Source of the DNA: a virus
DNA: 39,950 nt
Direction: 5' to 3' (one strand)
IMG/VR virus record: IMGVR_UViG_3300008262_000125
Location: 1 to 39,950 of that record
Both the position numbers and the translations under genes were made by a program. Positions 13,741-20,143 of the stretch are shown here, piece by piece. The notes beneath the pieces were generated by a model that did no database searches, was not told where the DNA came from, and saw only the letters and a list, made by a program, of their open reading frames with translations. Numbering within the stretch: position 1 is the stretch's first letter; every line of letters starts with the position of its first letter.

Positions 13741-13746
13741 TTTTTT
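13708..13746 (-). promoter_or_regulatory. Programmed -1 ribosomal frameshift signal
   Basis: Reading the minus strand, the heptamer A-AAA-AAC (13746-13740) sits in the zero frame of the G-like gene just before its TGA. Five bases further a perfect 7-bp stem begins: GCCGCCG (13734-13728), a 13-base loop, and CGGCGGC (13714-13708). Slippery sequence, frame, spacing and stem all match canonical -1 signals. Confidence 0.9.
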
Positions 13747-14126
13747 GCCTTGGCCCCGGGGATGCTCTCGTTCCAAGCCGCCAGGATGGCGTCGGCCACG
13801 TCGCCCACGTTCAGCAGCTGGGCCAGGGTGCTCTCGCTGAATGGCACCGGGGCGGCGTCCTTTTCCTCGCTGTCGAGGATCCCGCTCCAGCCCACCACCA
13901 GCTCGGCGGCGATCTGGCGCGGGGTGAGCAGCTCGCCCTCGAGGTCGCCGGCCTCGATCCGGCCCTTTTGCACCAGCAGCTGACGGCCCAGCTGCTCGCG
14001 GCGCTCCTGGCTCACCCGGGCGAACTCCACCTCGAAGGTGTAGGACCGGAAACGGCCCCCGTCCTGGGGGACCTTGACGGTGACGGGCCAGGAGTAGGAC
14101 GGGGACTGATCGAGGATGAAGGCCAT
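13737..14126 (-). CDS. Tail assembly chaperone, lambda G-like
   Basis: The 129-residue product begins with a beta-rich half (PSYSWPVTVKVPQDGG, then YTFEVEFARVSQERREQLGRQ) and ends with a helical half (PRQIAAELVVGWSGI, then LAQLLNVGDVADAILAAWNESI). The GWSGI motif and the end in LAxLL...AIxxAW are typical of phage tail chaperone N-parts. It lies between the tail tube and tape measure genes and ends at a slippery A-AAA-AAC, so most ribosomes make this short form and some continue into the GT extension. It is not incorporated in the virion in known systems. Confidence 0.85.
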   Translation of the reverse strand: MAFILDQSPSYSWPVTVKVPQDGGRFRSYTFEVEFARVSQERREQLGRQLLVQKGRIEAGDLEGELLTPRQIAAELVVGWSGILDSEEKDAAPVPFSESTLAQLLNVGDVADAILAAWNESIPGAKAKN

Positions 14127-14148
14127 TCGGGCTGCGTAGGCGTAGGGA

Positions 14149-15093
14149 TCAGGTGAACACGAACTCGTGGTCGTCGTAGCCGTCGCTCGCGTCGGGGATC
14201 GGCAGGAACGGCAGCTTGAGCAGCTCCACGCCGTCGCCGTCGTCGTACTCAGGATCGCCCAGGCTCACGGTCGGAGCGGCAAACGAGACGATGTTCCCGG
14301 CGGTGGTGCCATGGGTCCATTCGATGTTCCCCAGGGTCTGGCCGGCCGCGGCGGTGAAGAAGTCCTTTTGGGCCATGGTCGGGGATTCGATCATGATCTC
14401 GCCCTCGGGCTTGCGCTCCGTGTCGATCCTGATCTGCTTGGTGCACCCGGCCCGCTGGTGGAACTTCGGCGACCGGCCGCTGTTGAACGTGAACGACTCC
14501 AGGCAGACCCCGTAGCTGAACGCCTCCACCGGGGTGGTGTTGTCGGCGCCCACGAACAGGGGCTCGGCCTGGCTGCTGTAGGTGAGCGACGGGTTTGATG
14601 CGTCGGTGGGCAGGGTGTAGAAGCCCAGGCCGGTGAACTTGCCCATGGGCAGGGCGCCCACCTTGAGCTCGAAACTCAGCTCGCCGCGCACGCCGGAAAG
14701 AACGTGTTTCTTGCCGCCGTGGCGCACGTCGATGGAAAGGCTTTCGTAGGAGGCCCCGATCGGCGCATAGGTCACGCTGGTGCTGGCCACGATCGTCTCG
14801 CCATAGCCCGCCGCCCTGAAGAACAGGCCGCACTTTGGCGCGGTGCCAGCGGTGCCGCTGCCCACCAGCTCAAAGCTGAACTCGATCTGGGCCAGCTTCT
14901 GGGTTACGTACCGCGGCCGGCTGCCCACGTAGGGGCCCAGGATGTCGCGCTCTGCCAGCTCCATCTGGAGCGGCGAGAGCTTGAGATCGTTCATCACCCG
15001 GATGGCGTCCGTCCCGGCCGGCGCCGGGCTCGGCACCGACCCGTAGGAGCTCTCAGCCTTCGCCAGGATCAGGCGGTTATACGTCAGCGGCAT
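14149..15093 (-). CDS. Major tail (tube) protein
   Basis: This 314-residue protein has the features of siphovirus tail tube proteins: a start in YNRLILAKAESSYGSVPSP, the stretch ELAERDILGPYVGSRPRYVTQ near residue 43, and alternating beta strands throughout with a long middle loop. It is rich in Gly, Thr and Ser and has no signal or membrane segment. Hexameric rings of this protein form the tube that the tape measure spans. Its neighbours, the G/GT chaperones downstream and a small coupled gene upstream, are the standard arrangement. Confidence 0.85.
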   Translation of the reverse strand: MPLTYNRLILAKAESSYGSVPSPAPAGTDAIRVMNDLKLSPLQMELAERDILGPYVGSRPRYVTQKLAQIEFSFELVGSGTAGTAPKCGLFFRAAGYGETIVASTSVTYAPIGASYESLSIDVRHGGKKHVLSGVRGELSFELKVGALPMGKFTGLGFYTLPTDASNPSLTYSSQAEPLFVGADNTTPVEAFSYGVCLESFTFNSGRSPKFHQRAGCTKQIRIDTERKPEGEIMIESPTMAQKDFFTAAAGQTLGNIEWTHGTTAGNIVSFAAPTVSLGDPEYDDGDGVELLKLPFLPIPDASDGYDDHEFVFT

Positions 15094-15232
15094 TGTCCTG
15101 GGCCTCGGTCAGAGGGGCGGGAGTGGGTTCGTCTGCGGCGGGTTGCCTCTCCCACCGCCCGGCCTTCGCGTCGAGCACGTAGGACCCGCCCTCACGGGGC
15201 CGCGGCGGGATCGGGGGTGGTGTCTTGCTCAC
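15077..15232 (-). CDS. Small Pro-rich protein coupled to the tail tube gene
   Basis: A GTG at 15230-15232 opens a 51-residue frame: MSKTPPPIPPRP, then REGGSYVLDAKAGRWERQ, ending in an acidic Pro/Ala tail. It overlaps the tail tube start by 17 bp. The GGSYV-D--(A/T)G short module is one that I recall from small genes beside phage tail tube genes, but the function is unknown. The frame remains open upstream to 15334, overlapping the SPRY gene's end; I chose the GTG because the conserved part starts there. It has no clear Shine-Dalgarno. Confidence 0.5.
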   Translation of the reverse strand: MSKTPPPIPPRPREGGSYVLDAKAGRWERQPAADEPTPAPLTEAQDNAADV

Positions 15233-15233
15233 G

Positions 15234-15247
15234 CTGCGCAGGCGCAG
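15234..15247. repeat. CTGCGCAGGCGCAG palindrome, copy 1
   Basis: A near-perfect 14-bp palindrome (CTGCGC-AG-GCGCAG) in the 52-bp gap between the SPRY gene and the next start. An identical copy lies at 26681-26694 in the terminase-upstream gap, and shorter versions lie at 8087, 16740 and 28929. GC-rich codon pairs can create similar strings inside genes, so its significance is modest. Confidence 0.35.
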
Positions 15248-15284
15248 AGGATGGCCCCATCGTAGCGAGGCCGCCCAGCGGGGC

Positions 15285-15929
15285 TCAGCTGTCCCACGGC
15301 TCGAAGCCAGACGGCCGATAGGCCTGGCTTTCAACGATCGTCACCGCGTCGGAGTTGTAGAACACGCGGGTCGCAACCCTGAATGACGGGGTGCCAGTCC
15401 ATGCCGATACGTTCGCCCCGGTGCCGGCGGCAGGATCCGAGCTGGTTGTCCATGATCCGTTCAGGCCAAGCCATGCCTTTTTGTTGTCGAAGTCAACGGC
15501 AACCATGTAAACGTTCGTTCCACTGCTCCAGCTGGGCAGCGTCCCCGACGTGCTGCCGCCTGCGTTGTTCACCATGCCGCGAGTGTCGGCTGTTCCGAAT
15601 CCGCTGCTGCCAGACTGCCCTGGATAGAATCCAGTATTGGCGATCACGCCGAAGAATTCATCGTCCTCGCGGTTGGCTGCCCCCGTGAAATAGGAAAGCT
15701 CCGCGTACCATTTGCCCGAACTCTTGGCGGTTGTTGTGTAAACGCTTTTCTCGGAGTTGCCCGATCCTGTCGCGGTTCGGTCGGAATTGCTGTAGGTAAT
15801 AGATCCGACGCCAGTTGTCCACTTGGCGGCGGGCAGCACGCCACGGATCCGCGTCAGAGGCAGAAGTCTCAGCCCCTGCTCTCCGTATGTCACCTCTCGG
15901 CGTGCGCTGCGGCGTGCTCCTGCAGGCAT
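15285..15929 (-). CDS. SPRY-domain virion protein
   Basis: After a basic ~35-residue start, the 214-residue product forms one SPRY/concanavalin-like domain: SGKWYAELSYFTGAA (~70-84), EFFGVIANTGFYPGQSG (~90-107), and VYMVAVDFDNKKAWLGLNGSW (spaced features ~140-160), the last two being the strongest SPRY marks. SPRY domains bind proteins or glycans and occur in phage particles as adsorption or decoration modules. DNA in the middle is less GC-rich than the flanks. A place between the tail terminator and tail tube genes is unusual for a receptor-binding protein, so it may decorate the tail tube. Confidence 0.75.
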   Translation of the reverse strand: MPAGARRSARREVTYGEQGLRLLPLTRIRGVLPAAKWTTGVGSITYSNSDRTATGSGNSEKSVYTTTAKSSGKWYAELSYFTGAANREDDEFFGVIANTGFYPGQSGSSGFGTADTRGMVNNAGGSTSGTLPSWSSGTNVYMVAVDFDNKKAWLGLNGSWTTSSDPAAGTGANVSAWTGTPSFRVATRVFYNSDAVTIVESQAYRPSGFEPWDS

Positions 15930-15932
15930 GGC

Positions 15933-16286
15933 TCAAACGTCCTTCACGCCGTGGATCTGGACCGTGACCTTTGAGGCCGTGGTGGTCACCCCTTGGATGC
16001 TGTCGTTCGTGTCCTCTAGAACGGCGCCATCGCCGGGGAACTCGAACACAAACGTCTCGAGGGCCGCCAGACTGATCTCGAGGAACTGGTTCGTCACCGC
16101 CGCCGTTCCCAGGCTGCCGGTGGAATCGGGCACCCGGTAGAGCTTCACCACCTCGGTGGTGGTGTTGGAATTGAACAGGGTCAAGCCTTTTACGAAGGTT
16201 ATCGTCGAGGCTGAATTAGCGTAAAGCGATCCCACCGTGCTGGGGATCGTCTGAATCTCGGCCAGCCGGCCGCGTGTGATTGCCAT
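15933..16286 (-). CDS. Small virion protein, unknown
   Basis: The 117-residue product is beta-rich (STITFVKGLTLFNSN, then TTEVVKLYRVPDS, then LETFVFEFPGDGAVLED) and looks like a small beta-sandwich. I recall similar proteins next to phage neck/tail genes but no assigned role. It has overlap or near-overlap with both neighbours and is transcribed with them. Decoration or head-tail completion would fit. Confidence 0.6.
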   Translation of the reverse strand: MAITRGRLAEIQTIPSTVGSLYANSASTITFVKGLTLFNSNTTTEVVKLYRVPDSTGSLGTAAVTNQFLEISLAALETFVFEFPGDGAVLEDTNDSIQGVTTTASKVTVQIHGVKDV

Positions 16287-16290
16287 AGCC

Positions 16291-16722
16291 TCAGCTCGTT
16301 AGATCGTTGACCGTGGTCCGGTAGCGCACCACGTACCGGCAGGAAGTCCAGCCGGCGGTGGCGTCGCCCTGCTCGCGCTGGTGCTGAACCGGCCCCGGCC
16401 ATGTCTCCATCGCCAGGCCACCCAGGGTGCGGTCGGCCATCAGCAGGCCGTGGAGGCTGGCGACGATCGGCGCCGCCAGCTGCTCAGGGATCGGGCCGCG
16501 GGTGTGGACGTGCACCATCACGTCGAGGCGCCAGTCGATCCTGCAGCCGCTCACGGGCGGCTCGGCCGGCACGTCGTCGCCGGGCTCGATCACGATCGCC
16601 GGGGCATCATTGCGGGCGAAGGCTTCCACCCGCGAGCGGTAGACCCGGCCGCTGACGCCTGTCGTCGTCGCCAGGGCTGAGGCCACCGCCGCCAGGATGC
16701 GCTCGCGTTTGATCGCGGTCAT
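16291..16722 (-). CDS. Tail terminator-like protein (lambda U / DUF3168 position)
   Basis: The 143-residue product has an N-terminal helix (KRERILAAVASALATTTGV), a central beta hairpin (APAIVIEPGDDVPAEPP, then CRIDWRLDVMVHVHTRG) and WTSCRYVVRYRTTVNDL at the end. This plan and the WxxDVxV...YxVxYRT strands are those of tail terminator or tail completion proteins that cap the tube. It lies upstream of the tail tube gene. The gap ahead of it holds a CAGTCTAT element (16755) and a partial CTGCGCAG palindrome. Confidence 0.68.
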   Translation of the reverse strand: MTAIKRERILAAVASALATTTGVSGRVYRSRVEAFARNDAPAIVIEPGDDVPAEPPVSGCRIDWRLDVMVHVHTRGPIPEQLAAPIVASLHGLLMADRTLGGLAMETWPGPVQHQREQGDATAGWTSCRYVVRYRTTVNDLTS

Positions 16723-16754
16723 GGGCGCGGAAATCCGTCTGCGCAGGCTGAGGG

Positions 16755-16762
16755 CAGTCTAT
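16755..16762 (-). promoter_or_regulatory. CAGTCTAT element in the 16723-16786 gap
   Basis: Minus-strand ATAGACTG lies in the 64-bp gap ahead of the tail terminator gene and is related to the CAGTCTAC elements at 7246, 8110 and 24142. No good -35 is visible, so promoter function is only suggested by recurrence. Confidence 0.25.
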
Positions 16763-16786
16763 CGGCGCCAGCCAGCGGGGCCGCCC

Positions 16787-17638
16787 TCACGGGATCGCCG
16801 CCGCGAACGCGGCCACCAGCGCCGTGACGCGGGCGTCGAGGAGAGTCAGGTTGAGCGACTCGCCGATGGAGTAGAAGGCGAGGCGGGCGTCTACCCGATC
16901 ATGCGCAAAGGTAGAGCCCTGAAATACACTTACGTTGCCGGCGTTGGGGGTCTGACTGGGCGCTGTGTAGAGCGCCGACGCGCCACCAGCCCGTCCTGCT
17001 ATTTCTGACGCACTGCTTCGTGATGCCCCGACAAAGCCAGTTGATCTGGCCACCCCAGCTGGGTAGGTACCCTGAACGAGGCCAAACTCAAACCTATTTG
17101 CTGGTGATCCTGTGGCTGATCGACTGATAAGGTAAGACCATCCGGTCGCCGTATAGGCTGAGCCCATTAAAGCAGGATTGGGTTGGTTCGTGTTTAGCTC
17201 GCTCACATAACACGCAAGGTGCCGTGAGTTTTGGGGCTCTGATCCGTGGCTCCGATTACTGCTAAGGTACTTCGTACTCCCATCCCCCACCAGCCCCGTC
17301 TTCCTGTTGTAGTCGCCACTCACAAAGTTGAAGTTCGTCGGAGCCGCCCCCACCAGTGGCACCAGCGCCCCACTCAACGTTCTGGCGCCAGCGAGGATGC
17401 ACGAGGCTTTCAGTGCCGGCCAGGTGCCGTCCGCCTTACACCCCTTGACGAAGGCATTGATCGCCATGCGGGTGGCGGTTTCGAGCGCTTGGCCGTCTGC
17501 TGCTTCGACGGCAGCGATGTAGGTCGCAGCGTCTGGGTCGTCGGGCATCTGCCAAGACGGCGTGATACGCACCGAGGCCCCAGTCGGCTTCGCCAGGCGC
17601 AGCGCAGACCCCGTGGGCTTGGCGATCCTCAGACTCAC
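16787..17638 (-). CDS. Tail fibre-type protein
   Basis: This 283-residue protein has two Lys-Pro-Thr-Gly start repeats (RIAKPTGSALRLAKPTGAS), then a helical section with YIAAVEAADGQALE and AINAFVKGCKADGTW (~40-75), GARTLSGALVPL, and a beta-rich lectin-like rest with YNRKTGLVGDGSTKYL (~110-125). I recognise this middle as a widespread phage fibre/host-recognition module. The start is GTG overlapping the previous stop. Its DNA is patchily lower in GC than its neighbours, fitting exchange of receptor-binding genes. Its location between head-tail connectors and the tail terminator is not the usual one for fibres. Confidence 0.72.
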   Translation of the reverse strand: MSLRIAKPTGSALRLAKPTGASVRITPSWQMPDDPDAATYIAAVEAADGQALETATRMAINAFVKGCKADGTWPALKASCILAGARTLSGALVPLVGAAPTNFNFVSGDYNRKTGLVGDGSTKYLSSNRSHGSEPQNSRHLACYVSELNTNQPNPALMGSAYTATGWSYLISRSATGSPANRFEFGLVQGTYPAGVARSTGFVGASRSSASEIAGRAGGASALYTAPSQTPNAGNVSVFQGSTFAHDRVDARLAFYSIGESLNLTLLDARVTALVAAFAAAIP

Positions 17639-18030
17639 GGCGCCTCCTGTGCCACGGGCCGGTCGTAGGCGAGGAGTACCGTAACGCGTTCCGGCGCCAG
17701 CAGTTCGGCGTCCACCAGCACCTGCAGGCCGGGGGCGAGGCGGGGGTCGTCGAAATTCACCAGAGGCTCGGAGAGGAGGGTGGCGAGCAAGCCGCCAACG
17801 GTGGCGTCGGTCTCGGCTGCGGCGAGGATGCCGGCGTATTCGACGGGGGTGAAGCGGGCGATGAAGGCGGCAGAGGTGATGACGCCGATCTTGTACAAGT
17901 CGGCGTAGCTTTTGCCTTGGAGCGCCAGCAGCTCCAGCGCGAGGGCTTCGGGCGTGGTGCCGTTGCGGTTGGCGGCCTCGATCAGGCCGTCCGTGGCGCG
18001 GGTGGAGGGGAGGGTGATGGTGATGGTCAT
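17635..18030 (-). CDS. Fibre-associated protein, unknown
   Basis: The 131-residue product starts MTITITLPST, followed by a helix-rich body (GLIEAANRNGTTPEALALELLALQ, spaced features) and a second part LAPGLQVLVDAELLAPERV. The first 50 residues resemble a short ribbon-helix-helix-like or connector helix, but no family is certain. I chose the ATG at 18030 over the much longer opening because it is preceded by the fibre gene's stop within 3 bp and starts the low-complexity-free part. It lies between two fibre-like genes with overlaps, so a fibre chaperone or baseplate link is plausible. Confidence 0.6.
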   Translation of the reverse strand: MTITITLPSTRATDGLIEAANRNGTTPEALALELLALQGKSYADLYKIGVITSAAFIARFTPVEYAGILAAAETDATVGGLLATLLSEPLVNFDDPRLAPGLQVLVDAELLAPERVTVLLAYDRPVAQEAP

Positions 18031-18032
18031 GG

Positions 18033-18992
18033 TCAGGATGCTCGGTAGGTGACCCAGGTGGTGGCGCCGGTTCGCCTGGAGATGAAGCGGCCCGACGTTC
18101 CGGCGGCTACCGCAGCAGCGCCGACGATGGTGTGGCTGGCGCCGGCCAGCAGCGTGGCGGCATTGGAGCCGGTGTTGATGACGCTCCAGAGCACGCCCAT
18201 GTCGGTGAAAGGCGCTGTGAAGCCGCCGTCCATGAGGGTGCCGGTGGGCAGGGTCATGTCCACGGCAGCAGCTGTGGTGGTGGTGATGATGCCGGTGAGG
18301 ATGTTGGCGATCGTCAGGGTGGCCGTGGTGTTGACGGCAGCCGGCGTGGGCTGGGTTGCCATCACCACGCCCGTGGCATTGAGGGCCCAGCGGGTGACGC
18401 CATTGAGCTGCAGATCCAGCAGCCGGCCCGCAAAGCCACTGGCCGCGTTGACGCCAAGCCCCGTGCCGCTGGTGCTCCAGGCGGTGGAGGTGGTGCCAGC
18501 CGGCTCGATCAGGAAGTGGGGCTTCGTCGTGGTGGCGGTGCCGCCGGTGAACCACGTGCCGGTAAAGACCTTGGCGGGGGAGCTGGCGAGGCTGGTGTAG
18601 CTATTGATCAGGCGGCCCGCCAGGGTGACGTTTGTGCCGTCGAAAGTGAGGGTGCTGATGCCAGCGAGGGCGCCGCCGTTGTTGTACAGCACCTGGGTGC
18701 TGGAGCCGCCGACCAGTGCCAGCGTGCCCGTGGCGTCCGGGAACGACACCGTGCGGTTGGCGGTGGGGGTGATGGTCTGGAGCGTGGTGGTGAACGAGCC
18801 GCCGTCGCTGAGCGTCAGATCACCACCGAGGCTCAGGGCGTTGGTGGTTTTGTTGTATGTGAAGTCGGCGTCACCGCCGAAGGCGCCGGCGTCGTTGAAC
18901 TGCACCTGAGTGTCAGAGCCGCTGGGGGTACCGCTGCCGCCGCCGCCCGCCTCGTCCAGCGTGCCCGTGAATGGGTTGAATTTCCAGCCCAT
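18033..18992 (-). CDS. Tail fibre-like protein with Gly-rich hinge
   Basis: This 319-residue protein begins WKFNPFTGTLDEAGGGGSG, then GSDTQVQFNDAGAFGGDADF and NKTTNALSLGGDLTL. These are the repeated beta-strand modules of trimeric phage fibres (the TQVQFND and YNKTT-LSLGG signatures). The middle is Thr/Ser-rich, and the end (GTSGRFISRRTGATTW) looks like a compact tip. Fibres with this start usually fold as intertwined trimers on the particle. It sits three bases upstream of the previous gene and is followed by the fibre-associated protein and second fibre gene. Confidence 0.72.
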   Translation of the reverse strand: MGWKFNPFTGTLDEAGGGGSGTPSGSDTQVQFNDAGAFGGDADFTYNKTTNALSLGGDLTLSDGGSFTTTLQTITPTANRTVSFPDATGTLALVGGSSTQVLYNNGGALAGISTLTFDGTNVTLAGRLINSYTSLASSPAKVFTGTWFTGGTATTTKPHFLIEPAGTTSTAWSTSGTGLGVNAASGFAGRLLDLQLNGVTRWALNATGVVMATQPTPAAVNTTATLTIANILTGIITTTTAAAVDMTLPTGTLMDGGFTAPFTDMGVLWSVINTGSNAATLLAGASHTIVGAAAVAAGTSGRFISRRTGATTWVTYRAS

Positions 18993-18995
18993 GGC

Positions 18996-19247
18996 TCAGC
19001 TCTTGGTGACGGATGCGAGGTTGTTGCTGCCGTCGTACGCCAGCGTCAAAGTAGCCACCACCGTGCCGCTGGCGCCGCCGCTCTTGTAGACCACGCCCGT
19101 CAGGTTGCTGCCGGTGTAGCTGCAGCTCAGATAGTCGTGGGCGGGGATCTCCAGCCCCGGCACCACAGGCGCGGGGAAGTAGAGGTCGTCAAGTTCGTCT
19201 GGGGTGTTTGGCTTATTGACCCGGATCGCGGGGACCAGTGTCGCCAT
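18996..19247 (-). CDS. Small virion-module protein, unknown
   Basis: The 83-residue product has a Pro-rich start (NKPNTPDELDDLYFPAPVVPG) and a beta-rich second half (LSCSYTGSNLTGVVYKSGG, then LTLAYDGSNNLASV) with the look of a small beta-hairpin repeat, as in fibre-tip or spike proteins. GGAGGATCACATC precedes ATG 19247, one of the best ribosome binding sites of the operon, suggesting high expression. The family is not recognised. Confidence 0.6.
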   Translation of the reverse strand: MATLVPAIRVNKPNTPDELDDLYFPAPVVPGLEIPAHDYLSCSYTGSNLTGVVYKSGGASGTVVATLTLAYDGSNNLASVTKS

Positions 19248-19259
19248 GATGTGATCCTC

Positions 19260-19535
19260 CTATGTTTTTTGCAGGCTCAGGGCCAGAAACACTCCGTCAT
19301 CAAGTAGCCGGCTTTCCCGCACGGTGTAGGCCACACCGCCCACGGTGATGCTCGAGCCGTAGCCCAGGCCGCCAAACTCCGAAGCCAGCACCCGCAGGGT
19401 GTAGTCCGTCGAAATCACCATGTTGTCCATGATCACCTCGCCCGGCATGTCGAGGATCCCCACGCCAGAAACGGCGCCAGCTGTGACGCTGACGCCGAAA
19501 TCGGCGAGGAACAGATCGGGATCCTCGGTGAACAT
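19260..19535 (-). CDS. Head-tail joining protein, lambda FII-like
   Basis: The 91-residue product matches the layout of FII-type connectors: a short acidic start (MFTEDPDLFLADFGVSV), then IMDNMVISTDYTLRVL, a GSSITVGGVAYTVRESR hairpin and a final strand. The ITVGG-xYxV motif is typical of this fold. FII-like proteins join the packaged head to the tail. It overlaps its upstream neighbour by ATGA and lies between capsid and tail genes, as expected. Confidence 0.7.
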   Translation of the reverse strand: MFTEDPDLFLADFGVSVTAGAVSGVGILDMPGEVIMDNMVISTDYTLRVLASEFGGLGYGSSITVGGVAYTVRESRLLDDGVFLALSLQKT

Positions 19536-19912
19536 CAGCCGTATTTCTTCAGGCCGATGCCGTTCACGATCATGGAGCTCGAGCCGGTGCCGGCGTCACT
19601 GGTGACGCTGAACCGCACGAACGCCTTCAGCGCGTCAGCGTTGAGGGTGATCACCTCCTTGGCTGCAGCGTTCCCGACCTGGGTGAAGCCGCCGCCGGTG
19701 ACGGCCGCGTAGGTGCCGCCGAGGGTGTCGCTGTGCTCGATCCGGCAATCGAACGTCGCGCCGCTGCCGGCCGCCGTCGCGTTCAGGATCAGCTGAATGT
19801 CGCCCTCGTAGTCGGAGATGTCGACGCCGGTCTGATCGCCGATCGCCGTGATGGTGGCGGCGCAGAGGGCGAAGTGCTGGAGTTTCTCCAGCGTGGCGGG
19901 ATGAATGGCCAT
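19535..19912 (-). CDS. Capsid-module protein, possible decoration protein
   Basis: The 125-residue product has a helical start (MAIHPATLEKLQHFALCAA) followed by a beta-sandwich-like body (IQLILNATAAGSGATFDCRIEHSD, spaced features) and ends GIGLKKYG. The RIEHSDTLGG--A stretch is one that I recall in uncharacterised phage head proteins. ATG 19912 is preferred because the upstream extension is low-complexity Arg/Ser. It is located two genes after the capsid gene, the usual place of decoration or connector proteins. Confidence 0.6.
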   Translation of the reverse strand: MAIHPATLEKLQHFALCAATITAIGDQTGVDISDYEGDIQLILNATAAGSGATFDCRIEHSDTLGGTYAAVTGGGFTQVGNAAAKEVITLNADALKAFVRFSVTSDAGTGSSSMIVNGIGLKKYG

Positions 19913-19916
19913 GGCC

Positions 19917-20129
19917 TCAGGTGGTGCGGGGTTTGCGGGTGCGGGCCGCCTTCGGCCCAGGGCTGGCTGGCTGCTCGAGGATCTCCACGGCCATGGGCGG
20001 CTCCTGGGCCGGCCGCGCCTTCCTGATCGCAATCAGAAAACGCGCGTCCCGCTCGGCCACCTCCAGTACCTCCCCAGCTTTCACGGGGCGGCCCTGAATC
20101 GACGTGTCGCGGAGAATCTCGAGCAGCAT
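19917..20129 (-). CDS. Small basic head-module protein
   Basis: The 70-residue product has an SH3-like start (EILRDTSIQGRPVKAGEVLEV, then RDARFLIAIRKA) and a disordered basic tail (PKAARTRKPRTT). Similar small KAGEVLEV proteins occur after capsid genes in many phages, where they may stabilise heads or act as connectors; the role is not settled. It starts 14 bp after the capsid gene's stop. Confidence 0.6.
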   Translation of the reverse strand: MLLEILRDTSIQGRPVKAGEVLEVAERDARFLIAIRKARPAQEPPMAVEILEQPASPGPKAARTRKPRTT

Positions 20130-20143
20130 CAGATCAGCTCACA

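Noticed and set aside
13741-13776. Independent start for the GT frame at the TTG near 13776
   Set aside because: TTG without a Shine-Dalgarno, inside the upstream gene, and the canonical slippery heptamer with hairpin explains expression better.
19260-19275. Another AAAAAAC tract at the end of the FII-like gene
   Set aside because: The heptamer is not in the zero-frame phase needed for a -1 shift (codons are CAA-AAA-ACA), and no downstream frame of interest is entered.
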